64,000 bases of DNA from Candidatus Butyricimonas faecavium (GTDB lineage: Bacteria > Bacteroidota > Bacteroidia > Bacteroidales > Marinifilaceae). Made by a program: the position numbers and the translations under genes. Where the stretch lies: the NCBI GenBank assembly GCA_944321125.1, contig CALUKD010000002.1:248001-312000 (forward strand), written 5' to 3'. Positions 1-8,796 of this stretch are shown one piece after another (the stretch's first letter is position 1; the number at the start of each line of letters is the position of its first letter). The notes under the pieces were generated by a model. The model searched no databases. It had not been told where the DNA came from and was given only the letters and a program-made list of their open reading frames with translations.

Positions 1-219
1 TCTTTCCAAGGGGAGACATTAGACATGATTATGAAGACATTATCACGATGGTATAATGTAGAGGTCGTGTTCGAAGATAGTACTTTGAAAGCATTAGAGT
101 TTTCCGGAAACTTGAATAAATTTACAAATATACAAGAATTCCTTTCGCTTTTTGAACTTGGTGTAAATGTGAAATTTGAAGTGAGGAACCGAACAGTATA
201 TGTACGGAGAGGAAATTAA
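1..219 (+). CDS. FecR-family anti-sigma factor, C-terminal end (cut by window start)
   Basis: The reading frame is open from base 1, so the gene begins outside the window; the first ATG inside (base 25) is internal. The visible 72 residues match the C-terminal DUF4974 module of Bacteroidetes FecR proteins: a helix ending in LSRWYNVEVVFED, then a TGNL-like GNLNKF turn and a final beta strand. The complete FecR gene at 22633 ends the same way (LERWYGVDVIFQD ... YTGNLERY), which is the strongest support. The family is a membrane anti-sigma factor that relays a signal from the TonB-dependent receptor to an ECF sigma factor. It sits directly before a SusC gene, as expected. Confidence 0.85.
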   Translation, partial: SFQGETLDMIMKTLSRWYNVEVVFEDSTLKALEFSGNLNKFTNIQEFLSLFELGVNVKFEVRNRTVYVRRGN

Positions 220-229
220 TAAAAGAAAA

Positions 230-265
230 GAGGGTATAGCAAGCTACCAACTATATTATACCCTC
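230..265 (+). terminator. Hairpin between fecR and susC (possible attenuator)
   Basis: A perfect 9-bp inverted repeat (GAGGGTATA at 230-238, TATACCCTC at 257-265) separates the anti-sigma gene from the SusC gene. There is no clean T-run after it. The second locus has a hairpin in the same place (23787-23827), so it probably sets the ratio of regulator to transporter mRNA by partial termination or processing. Confidence 0.5.
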
Positions 266-298
266 TAGTTTACATATTATTCATTTAATACAAATAAA

Positions 299-3200
299 AT
301 GTTTGACAAATTTAAGAAGAAAAAACGATTGGATGATTATACATCATCTTTTTGTTGGAGAAAAAGAAGTTTAGTTATGTGTTTGGTTTATTTTCTGATG
401 GTTGGACTAGTTGTTCTAGCACCAACTTCGGTAAACGCACAAGACAAAACGATTTCTTTAGAAATCCGTTCAGAAACATTAAGTAGCGTGTTGATGAAAA
501 TCAAGGATCAGACAGGAGTAAATATCCTTTATAATGAAAATGTACTGCGAGATGTTCCTTGTAAGGATATGAAGTTGGAAAAAGTTACGGTAGAGGAAGC
601 ATTGAATCGAATCTTTGAAGGTACACGTTTCGGTTATGAGGTAAGTCGTGGGGTAATTGTGATCAAGGAACGCCAAGCTAAGGAAGTCCAACAGAAATCG
701 GTGAAAGTGTCTGGGCAGGTTTCCGATGAAAAAGGAGAACATCTACCAGGAGTGACTGTGTTGATAAAAGGAACTTCTATTGGTGCCGCAACAGACATTG
801 ACGGAAAATTTACCTTTTCAATTCCTGCCGGAAAACATGTATTGCAGTTTTCAATGGTTGGAATGGAATCTAAAGAAATTGTTATTGATGGTAACAAGGA
901 GATTTCAGACATTGTTGTTGTATTGAAACCAGCGAAAAATGAGTTGGAAGATGTTGTTGTGACTGGTATTTTTAAAAAATCGCGGGAGAGTTTTACTGGT
1001 GCTGTTTCAACAATCACGGAAAAAGAGTTGAAATCATTTCGGGGGCGTAATTTGTTATCAACGTTGAAAAATATCGATCCGACATTTAATATTATAGAGG
1101 ATAATACGTATGGATCCGATCCGAATCATTTACCGGAGGTACAAATCCGTGGAACTTCAAGTTTACCAACCGTGGAAGATTTGAAAAATGAAACAAAGAC
1201 ATCTAATTTGAATACACCTTTAATCATTTTGGATGGTTTTGAGATTACATTACAACGGATGTTAGATTTGAACGATGAAGATATCAGTTCTGTAACCTTG
1301 TTAAAAGATGGTTCTGCAACAGCTATTTATGGTTCACGCGGTGCCAACGGTGTTGTCGTGATTGAATCAAAGCGTCCCGAGGCGGGGAAATTGCGTTTGT
1401 CTTATCGGGGAAGTTTAAATGTAGAAGTTCCGGATCTGACAGATTACGATTTGTTGAATGCACGGGAAAAGTTACAATTAGAAGTGGATGCCGGACTTTA
1501 TGAAGGAAAATTTTCTAATGAAACCATGCGTTTACAAGAACGTTACACGAGAGTGAAAGAAGCCGTAGAGCGTGGGGTTGATACCTATTGGTTATCTAAA
1601 CCTTTACGTACGGGTGTTGGTCATAAGCACAATCTTCGTTTAGAGGGAGGCGGTGAAGGAGGTTTTCGTTATTCCGCATCAGTACAATACAATGATGTTA
1701 AGGGGGTAATGAAAGGTTCAGATCGTAAAACTTTTAATGGTAATGTGGATTTGGTTTATGAATTTGGGTCTTTATTATTCCGGAATAATTTAGAGATAGG
1801 ATTAAGTGAATCAAATGAGTCTCCTTATGGTTCGTTTGACCAATACGTGAAATTGAATCCTTATTGGACAGGGAAAAACGAAAAAGGAGAGATAATGAAG
1901 GAGTTGGAAGAGACAAATGATTTGTTTAATCCTGGACCGGCAAATCCTCTATATGATGCGACATTAGATTTGGTAAATCAGACGAAAACAACGACGATAA
2001 CGGACAATTTTGCCATAGAGTGGAAACCTTGGAAGAATATGACTTTGCGTTCACGCATCGGGTTAACTAAAACATTGGGAGATGGAGATAATTTCAAACC
2101 GGCAGAGCATTCTGATTTTAAAGATTATACGGATGATCAAATTTTCCGAAAAGGAAAATATATCTATCTTTCAAATAAAGGGTTTAATTATGATTGGGAT
2201 ATAACATTAAGTTATTCAAAGATCTTTGCCGATAAACATGAGTTGTACGTGGGTTTAAATTATAATCTTGCTCAAACTGAATCGAAATCTTATACTTTTA
2301 CAATGGAAGGATTTCCTCAGGCAAATTTGAAAATGTTGTCAATGGCTTTACAATATGAAGAAAATGGAAAGCCGACAGGTACAGAATCGATAAAAAGACG
2401 TCTTGGGATAACTGGAAATGTGAATTATATTTATGATGGACGTTATTTTGCGGATATCTCTTATCGTGTAGATGGGGCCTCGGATTTTGGTAGTGATAAA
2501 CGTTATGCTCCTTTTTATTCTTTTGGTTTAGGTTGGAATATTAATCAAGAGAAGTTTATGGAAGGAATAGCTTGGTTGGATCGATTAAAACTGCGTGCAT
2601 CCTATGCCGTGACAGGATCTGTGAACTTTAGTGCTTATCAAGCGTTGGCTAGTTATGAATATTTTACAGGTGATCGTTATCGTTATTGGTTTGGTGGTAA
2701 ATTGATGGGATTGGCAAATGAAGATTTGACATGGCAACAAACGGATAAATGGAATGTGGGCCTTGAGTTAGCAGTATTGAGCAATCGATTAAGGGTTACA
2801 GCAGACTATTATCGGAATACAACGGGAAATTTGTTATCAGAGATGTACCTTCCGTTGGCTAATGGATTCCCTAGTTACACGGCAAATATTGGTGAGGTGA
2901 GAAATACAGGGGTAGAATTATCTGCGTTTGGATATTTGATTCGGAATACGGAAAAAAACATCATCTGGTCATTATCGGCTAGTATGGTTCATGAAAAGAA
3001 CGAGATTGTGAAAATTTCGGATGCATTGAAAGCGGAAAACGAAGAATTGGAAGCAATGGGAGGCTCAAATCCGAACTTCCTTTATCGGGAGGGAGAGTCA
3101 TTGCGTACGTTATACGTGGTTCCCTCGTTGGGAATAGATCCGAGTACAGGTAAAGAGTTGTATGTAAATCGTTTTGGAGATTTAACCTATGTTTGGGATG

Positions 3201-3685
3201 CTCGTGATAAACAAGCTTGTGGAGTACAGGATCCCAAGTTCCGGGGAAATATCAATACTATGTTTACATGGAAAGATCTTAGTGTGAATCTTGCATTTAC
3301 TTATCGTTTAGGGGGATATATTTATAATTCGACCCTCATTGATCGAGTAGAGAATGCGGATATGAAATATAACGTTGACCGAAGAGTGTATGAAGAACGT
3401 TGGAGAAAACCAGGAGATCATACTTTCTTTAAAGATGTGAAAGATAAAACTGAAACACAAATGACTTCTCGTTTCGTGCAGAAAGAAAATACATTGGAGT
3501 GTCAAAGTGTACAAGTGAAATATGATTTTTCACAGAAATGGGTAAAACAATATTTAGGAATGCAACATTTGTCTGTAGCATTTAATACGGATAATTTATT
3601 CCGAATATCAACAATCAAACAAGAACGTGGTACAGCATATCCATTTTCTCGAAGATTTAGTTTTTCTCTTTCTGCAATTTTTTAA
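299..3685 (+). CDS. SusC/RagA-type TonB-linked outer-membrane transporter with STN domain
   Basis: This 1128-residue protein is an outer-membrane active transporter powered by TonB. A basic N-terminus and hydrophobic stretch (about residues 24-48, ending NAQ) form the signal peptide. It is followed by an STN (secretin/TonB N-terminal) domain (about 52-125), a carboxypeptidase-regulatory-like beta sandwich (about 137-210; PGVTVLIKGT, ATDIDGKF), the plug (about 218-358; SVTLLKDGSATAIYGSRGAN) and a long beta barrel to the terminal phenylalanine. The STN domain is the part that signals to FecR, in keeping with the FecR end just upstream. The SusD partner follows after 12 bases. Substrate cannot be read from sequence; the downstream peptidase and thioredoxin suggest peptides or proteins rather than glycans (inference). 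Confidence 0.95.
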   Translation: MFDKFKKKKRLDDYTSSFCWRKRSLVMCLVYFLMVGLVVLAPTSVNAQDKTISLEIRSETLSSVLMKIKDQTGVNILYNENVLRDVPCKDMKLEKVTVEEALNRIFEGTRFGYEVSRGVIVIKERQAKEVQQKSVKVSGQVSDEKGEHLPGVTVLIKGTSIGAATDIDGKFTFSIPAGKHVLQFSMVGMESKEIVIDGNKEISDIVVVLKPAKNELEDVVVTGIFKKSRESFTGAVSTITEKELKSFRGRNLLSTLKNIDPTFNIIEDNTYGSDPNHLPEVQIRGTSSLPTVEDLKNETKTSNLNTPLIILDGFEITLQRMLDLNDEDISSVTLLKDGSATAIYGSRGANGVVVIESKRPEAGKLRLSYRGSLNVEVPDLTDYDLLNAREKLQLEVDAGLYEGKFSNETMRLQERYTRVKEAVERGVDTYWLSKPLRTGVGHKHNLRLEGGGEGGFRYSASVQYNDVKGVMKGSDRKTFNGNVDLVYEFGSLLFRNNLEIGLSESNESPYGSFDQYVKLNPYWTGKNEKGEIMKELEETNDLFNPGPANPLYDATLDLVNQTKTTTITDNFAIEWKPWKNMTLRSRIGLTKTLGDGDNFKPAEHSDFKDYTDDQIFRKGKYIYLSNKGFNYDWDITLSYSKIFADKHELYVGLNYNLAQTESKSYTFTMEGFPQANLKMLSMALQYEENGKPTGTESIKRRLGITGNVNYIYDGRYFADISYRVDGASDFGSDKRYAPFYSFGLGWNINQEKFMEGIAWLDRLKLRASYAVTGSVNFSAYQALASYEYFTGDRYRYWFGGKLMGLANEDLTWQQTDKWNVGLELAVLSNRLRVTADYYRNTTGNLLSEMYLPLANGFPSYTANIGEVRNTGVELSAFGYLIRNTEKNIIWSLSASMVHEKNEIVKISDALKAENEELEAMGGSNPNFLYREGESLRTLYVVPSLGIDPSTGKELYVNRFGDLTYVWDARDKQACGVQDPKFRGNINTMFTWKDLSVNLAFTYRLGGYIYNSTLIDRVENADMKYNVDRRVYEERWRKPGDHTFFKDVKDKTETQMTSRFVQKENTLECQSVQVKYDFSQKWVKQYLGMQHLSVAFNTDNLFRISTIKQERGTAYPFSRRFSFSLSAIF

Positions 3686-3697
3686 TAAAATAATAAT

Positions 3698-5071
3698 ATG
3701 AAAAGGATTATATATTACATACTTAGCAGCTATCTCTTGCTGACAACAGGATGCAGTAACTGGTTGGATGTGAAGCCGTCAAGTCAAGTGGAGCAGGAAG
3801 AAATGTTTTCTACCGAGGATGGTTTTAAAAATTCATTGACAGGGGTGTATATTAATTTGAAGAGTAGTTCGCTTTACGGACAAACCTTGACGATGGAGTT
3901 GAATGAATATTTGGCACAACACTGGAAAACGAATGCCTCCGAGCTATCCGGGTATATCAGTGCTTACGATTATGAAAATAGTTTGGTCCAATCAATGATA
4001 GATAAAGTATATACAGATTTTTATAACACGATTGTCAATATCAATAATCTTTTGGATTTTGTTGATAATGGAGTTTTATCGGAAGATATGTATAACTTGA
4101 TCAAAGGGGAAGCACTTGGGTTAAGAGCTTTTTGTCACTTGGATTTATTACGGTTATATGGGCCGATTCCGGGAAAACAAACAGATAAGAAGATCCTATC
4201 TTATGCGAGAGAAGTATCTCGCCAAAATATGCCCGTGAATACGTGGGCTGAATATGTTGCTTTTTTGGAACAAGATTTGAATGAGGCAGAAGCTTTATTG
4301 GAAAAAGTAGAGAAAAAGGGTATTGACGATGATTATTTTACTTATCGCCAGAATCGGATGAATTATTGGGCTGTGATGGCTGTAAAAGCACGTTTCTATT
4401 TATGGATTCAGAACAAAGAAAAGGCTGCCGAATATGCGGCTAAAGTAATTGCTGGGGCCGGAGAACAGTTTAAATTGAGCCAACCACAGGATTTTACGAA
4501 CAAGGATTATATTGCTAGTTCTGAACATTTATTTTCAATACATGTGTATGATTTGGAAGATATTACAGAAACGTTTTTTTATCGTTCCGGAGGTGTTGAA
4601 CAGACTAAGAGTTTAATTACAGAATTATTTGAGGGAGATGTTACAGATGTTCGAGGTGATAATAAATTATGGAAACAGTTAAAAGGTTCTAGTACAGGTG
4701 ATCGTTATGTTTTGATGAAATACAAACAAAGTGAAGCTTTGGTTGACACACGGGAACAAATACCTCTTGTCAGACTGTATGAAATGTATTTAATTGCAAT
4801 TGAATGTAGTAATGAGTCTTCCGTTTACCAACCTTTGATTAATCAATTGATGACAGCACGTAGTATGTCTCTGGATATGAGTAATGCTGGGGTAGACCAA
4901 AAGAATCAGTTCGTCTCTATGGAGTATCACAAAGAATTTTATGGGGAAGGTCAAGCATTTTATCAGTCTAAAAGGCGAAATGATGAAACGATCATGTGGT
5001 CAAATACTCCGGGGAGTGCTAGTGTGTACGTACTACCGATTCCTAAGAGTGAAATCAAGTATGAAGAATAA
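3698..5071 (+). CDS. SusD/RagB-family outer-membrane lipoprotein
   Basis: A 457-residue surface lipoprotein that acts as the lid and substrate-capturing partner of the SusC pore. The signal peptide ends in LTTGC, so Cys19 should be lipidated. The mature protein begins with the family hallmark NWLDVKPSSQ, and has the helical TPR-like body (KGEALGLRAFCHLDLLRLYG) and a C-terminal PIPKSEI typical of RagB/SusD. It lies 12 bases after susC and 18 bases before the next lipoprotein gene, so it is co-transcribed. It is on the short side for the family (usually about 500-600). Confidence 0.93.
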   Translation: MKRIIYYILSSYLLLTTGCSNWLDVKPSSQVEQEEMFSTEDGFKNSLTGVYINLKSSSLYGQTLTMELNEYLAQHWKTNASELSGYISAYDYENSLVQSMIDKVYTDFYNTIVNINNLLDFVDNGVLSEDMYNLIKGEALGLRAFCHLDLLRLYGPIPGKQTDKKILSYAREVSRQNMPVNTWAEYVAFLEQDLNEAEALLEKVEKKGIDDDYFTYRQNRMNYWAVMAVKARFYLWIQNKEKAAEYAAKVIAGAGEQFKLSQPQDFTNKDYIASSEHLFSIHVYDLEDITETFFYRSGGVEQTKSLITELFEGDVTDVRGDNKLWKQLKGSSTGDRYVLMKYKQSEALVDTREQIPLVRLYEMYLIAIECSNESSVYQPLINQLMTARSMSLDMSNAGVDQKNQFVSMEYHKEFYGEGQAFYQSKRRNDETIMWSNTPGSASVYVLPIPKSEIKYEE

Positions 5072-5089
5072 TTGTAAAATACGAATTCA

Positions 5090-5899
5090 ATGAAAATGAG
5101 ATATTTATTAGGAATAACACTTGTCATGGGATTGATTAGTAGTTGTTCAACAGATTATATGGATTTCAAAGGAGGAAATTTTATCCAGTTTTCTTCCTCG
5201 GAGGAGGAGGTTTATACCTTTGCTTATTTTTCAAGTGAAAAGCAAAAGGATACTTTGAATATCGGAATTATGTCTGTCGGAGAGGTGGTGAATTATCCGC
5301 GTACGATTCGGTTCGAACAGGTTACAAAAGAGTGGGAGTATATTTATGATACAGAAGATCCTAATAAGGTGGTGGATTCTGTTTATGTGGACATGAAGTT
5401 TCCTGCAAAGGAAGGAGTACATTTTGAAGCTTTTGGTGGGGAAAATAACGAGTTGATTTTACCTGCGAATCAAAATGAGATAAATGTGCAAATTGTTGTG
5501 AAACGTGAGGATGAAAGTTTGAGAACCAACGCTCGTAAATTAGAATTACGTTTATTACCTTCTGATGATTTTAAGACGGGAGTGCCTAAAAATGTTGTGA
5601 AGAAAATTACAATTTCAGATAAATTGGAGCGTCCGACAATTTGGAAAGACTCGGATTATACTTGTTCAATATATTTAGGAAACTGGTCGGAAGTGAAGCA
5701 TCGTTTTATGATAAACGCAACAGGTGAAAAATGGGATAATGATTTTATAAAGGTTTATATCAAAACAGGTTACCAACCAACACCAGAAGGACTTTTCCTT
5801 TTGCGAAAGATAAAAAAAGAATTAGAAAAGTATAACGCTGACCCAACCAATAACCCTCCTTTAAAGGATGAAAATGGTCATGAAGTGGTGTTTCCTTAA
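5090..5899 (+). CDS. DUF4843-type lipoprotein
   Basis: A 269-residue lipoprotein with signal peptide ending LISSC. The remainder is predominantly beta (mature region starting TDYMDFKGGNFIQFS), with a long middle segment on expected values and paired strands, resembling the DUF4843 family that accompanies SusC/SusD genes in Bacteroidetes. No catalytic motif is visible. It is probably a surface-exposed accessory that binds substrate or caps the transporter (inference). Translation could begin at ATG 5090 or at the Met two codons later. Operon position: 18 bases after SusD and 11 before the PKD-like gene. Confidence 0.75.
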   Translation: MKMRYLLGITLVMGLISSCSTDYMDFKGGNFIQFSSSEEEVYTFAYFSSEKQKDTLNIGIMSVGEVVNYPRTIRFEQVTKEWEYIYDTEDPNKVVDSVYVDMKFPAKEGVHFEAFGGENNELILPANQNEINVQIVVKREDESLRTNARKLELRLLPSDDFKTGVPKNVVKKITISDKLERPTIWKDSDYTCSIYLGNWSEVKHRFMINATGEKWDNDFIKVYIKTGYQPTPEGLFLLRKIKKELEKYNADPTNNPPLKDENGHEVVFP

Positions 5900-5910
5900 A
5901 TAATACGGTT

Positions 5911-7461
5911 ATGAGAAATTTATGTTTATTTTTATTGATATTACTTCCCTTGTTTTGTGTTTCTTGTTATGATGATAAGGGAAATTACGACTATCACGCA
6001 TTAAATCAAGTAGAAGTTGCGGGTATTGATAGTATGTACACGGCTATTTTTATGGAGCAATTGGTAATTACTCCGACCATCCAGTCTGAAGATAAAGAAC
6101 GGATATACGATTATATATGGATGTGTTATGATAAAAATGATTTTGAAAAAAGTATAGATACTCTGTCTCTAGAGAAGGATTTGAATTATACGGTTTCATT
6201 ACCGTTATCTTCCTATCAGTTGATTTTTGCGTATCGTGATAGAGAAACTGAAATAACGAAATATGTTTATTCAAACTTAAGTGTAGAATCGCAAAATTCT
6301 AGAGGATGGTACGTTTTGAAAGAGAAAGCAGGTACTACAGATATTGATTTCTTTTGGCAAGGAAAGGAGAATACTGATTTATTGTCACAAGTCCAAGGGA
6401 AAGCGATGGAAGGGAAGCCTCGTTCATTAGGGTATATCGAGAATTATACATGGACGAATGAAGAAGAAAATAAAATAGAAACAGGTAATAAATGTTTTTT
6501 CTTGGCTTCAGAAAGGGAAGTTTCATTGATACGGATTTCAGACATGAAACAAATGAGTGATTTTAGTTCCTTGTTTTTTGAAAATGCACCAGTTATAGCT
6601 CCTCAGAAATGGTATGAGGGATCGGAAGAAAGTGGTTTTATCAATGGAGGAAAGCTATATACTTATTCAAGTTATGATGGGGAATTTGGTTTGAATAAAT
6701 TATCATATCCTAAAGATGGAGATTATAACTTATCAAGTATTTTCACAAAAAATGGAACGATGTGTCCTTTGTTGTTTGACTTGAATTCAGGGCAATTTTG
6801 TACATCGGAAAGGAATGTTTCTTCTATCTCTTATTTTGAAAATGATGGAATGTCAACATATCCTCTCGCTTATCCGGATATGGAACCTGTTTATGCCGGT
6901 TTTTTGGATGAAGGAATGTGGGTAGGAGGTAAAGGATATGTGGTCATGCGTGACAAGAGAGACGATAGTCGTTCGATATTCTATTTTGATTTGGCATGTA
7001 TGGTTAATTTTGAAGATGCTTATTTGAAAAATAGAATTACGGATATACAAGCCGTGGAAGCGGGTAGTAAGCTGGCGGAGGCAACCTGTTTTGGAATGCA
7101 TCGTAAGGATCAAATGCTTTATTTTGGTGTACATGATAAGTTATGTTATTACGATTTAGTAAATAAGAGAGAGTTGGAGGTCGTGCGGGATAACGGAGCG
7201 TCGGCAATTCCAAGCGGAGAAAATATAGTGTTGATTAAACATTTAATCTTTGATTATACCGATTATATGGACCCGACAATTAGTGACAAAGTAAATAAAT
7301 TGGCGGTAGCTACAAGTGATGGGAATACTTATAAATTGTATTTATTTGAAATATCGGCAAATAAATTGAAAGATAAACCTGAAGTATATAGTGGAACAGG
7401 AATCCCGTCGGAGATAATGTATATGAGTCCATATATGAAGAATGTTTATATTTGTTATTAA
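5911..7461 (+). CDS. PKD-like family surface lipoprotein
   Basis: A 516-residue lipoprotein; the signal peptide ends FCVSC and is followed by YDDKGNYDYH, a start typical of the PKD-like family lipoproteins that follow DUF4843 genes in SusCD operons. An N-terminal Ig/PKD-like beta domain (about 25-130) precedes a region rich in aromatic and acidic repeats that may form a propeller-like fold (about 140-510). No enzyme motif is seen. The function of the family is unknown; position in the operon suggests capture of the substrate at the surface. It ends 3 bases before the TlpA gene. Confidence 0.72.
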   Translation: MRNLCLFLLILLPLFCVSCYDDKGNYDYHALNQVEVAGIDSMYTAIFMEQLVITPTIQSEDKERIYDYIWMCYDKNDFEKSIDTLSLEKDLNYTVSLPLSSYQLIFAYRDRETEITKYVYSNLSVESQNSRGWYVLKEKAGTTDIDFFWQGKENTDLLSQVQGKAMEGKPRSLGYIENYTWTNEEENKIETGNKCFFLASEREVSLIRISDMKQMSDFSSLFFENAPVIAPQKWYEGSEESGFINGGKLYTYSSYDGEFGLNKLSYPKDGDYNLSSIFTKNGTMCPLLFDLNSGQFCTSERNVSSISYFENDGMSTYPLAYPDMEPVYAGFLDEGMWVGGKGYVVMRDKRDDSRSIFYFDLACMVNFEDAYLKNRITDIQAVEAGSKLAEATCFGMHRKDQMLYFGVHDKLCYYDLVNKRELEVVRDNGASAIPSGENIVLIKHLIFDYTDYMDPTISDKVNKLAVATSDGNTYKLYLFEISANKLKDKPEVYSGTGIPSEIMYMSPYMKNVYICY

Positions 7462-7464
7462 TAT

Positions 7465-8796
7465 ATGATTAGATTATTATATTTTCTCTTTTGTATTTTG
7501 CAGGTAGGGTGCGTTTATGGTCAGAATTTTGCCATTATAAAAGGACAAGTGTCAGGAGAACAACGACCATTGAATATACAATTGATGAGAGTACAAAATG
7601 GAGTACCGGTGAATTATGCCGGTACTTCTATAGCTTCCGGGGGGAGTTTCGCTTTCATGGTGGAACCGGAAAAAGATCAACCTTATTATTATTTGTATGA
7701 TGGTAAAGAATACTGTCGCCTTTATTTGGAGGCGGGTGTAGTGATAGAAGTAGGGTGGGAAAGTCAAAATTTTCGTGTGATAAAGCCGGGAAATGAGGAA
7801 AACCGTTTATTAGAAACATGGCGGAAAATGGAGAGGAGTTTAAAGGAAAAACAACAGGATGAATCTTATGGGGCATTTTTTCCTCGGTTTGAATCTGTTA
7901 GAAAAAATGTGAATAACTGGTTACGGGAAGTTGATTCTCTTTATCCTGCTTATGCCGGAGAGTTGAAAGATATCGTAGAGTTAGATTTGTTGAATGATTT
8001 CATTATGTATGTTTCTAAACAACAACAAAATTATGAATCAGAAGAGCAGGAGAGTGAATATTACCGTCAGATTATGAAGCGTTTCCCTGAAAAGAATAAC
8101 CGGTTATTAAAACAACCTTATGGAATAACTTTGTTGGATAGCTATTTTACTTACAAACAAACATTCATTTTTCGAACTCGGGAGTATACCATGGAACAGC
8201 GTCTGGCAGAATTGGATGTACCTGAATTAAAAGCGGAGTATATATTGGCAGAAATACCTACAACAGATTATCGCCGTTATTGTGAATATGAACGTTATTA
8301 TATGCCATTGTTACCAGGAGACACTTATCGTCAGCGTATGCGGCATTTAAAGGAACGTCCGATTTCAATTTTAGAACCGGGAGAGTTGGCTCCTAACTTG
8401 ATATACCCTGACACGAGCGGGCAACTTTTCTCGATGGCTGATTTCAAAGGAAAATATAAATATATTGATATTTGGGCCACGTGGTGTACTCCTTGCAAAC
8501 AAGAAATACCTTCACTTCGATCTTTGGAAAAGGAATTTGAGGGACAAAATATAGTGTTTGTCAGTATTTCTATAGATAAAAATCGGAAAGCTTGGAAAAA
8601 TTTTGTTCGGATGCAACAGTTAGAAGGAATCCAATTGTGGGCAGGTGATTGGACGGAGTTACCTCATGAGTTAAAATTAGGTTCTGTTCCACGGTTTATG
8701 TTGATAGACCCAGAGGGACGTTGGATTGATGTGAATGCTCCCCGTCCTTCCAATCCTAAATTGAAAGAAATATTGAAAAAATTATTAAGTAAATAA
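7465..8796 (+). CDS. TlpA-family periplasmic thioredoxin-like oxidoreductase
   Basis: A 443-residue exported protein. The N-terminal hydrophobic segment ends near VYGQ, consistent with a signal peptide. The first 300 residues are a DUF4369-like beta domain and a helical spacer. The C-terminal AhpC/TSA-thioredoxin domain (about 305-443) carries the active site WCTPC with Cys341 and Cys344 and the cis-proline region SVPRFMLID. The family reduces or isomerises disulfides in the periplasm or on the outer membrane. Its stop overlaps the next start (TAATG), showing translational coupling to the S9 peptidase. Together they could open and cut disulfide-containing peptides brought in by SusCD (inference). 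Confidence 0.88.
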   Translation: MIRLLYFLFCILQVGCVYGQNFAIIKGQVSGEQRPLNIQLMRVQNGVPVNYAGTSIASGGSFAFMVEPEKDQPYYYLYDGKEYCRLYLEAGVVIEVGWESQNFRVIKPGNEENRLLETWRKMERSLKEKQQDESYGAFFPRFESVRKNVNNWLREVDSLYPAYAGELKDIVELDLLNDFIMYVSKQQQNYESEEQESEYYRQIMKRFPEKNNRLLKQPYGITLLDSYFTYKQTFIFRTREYTMEQRLAELDVPELKAEYILAEIPTTDYRRYCEYERYYMPLLPGDTYRQRMRHLKERPISILEPGELAPNLIYPDTSGQLFSMADFKGKYKYIDIWATWCTPCKQEIPSLRSLEKEFEGQNIVFVSISIDKNRKAWKNFVRMQQLEGIQLWAGDWTELPHELKLGSVPRFMLIDPEGRWIDVNAPRPSNPKLKEILKKLLSK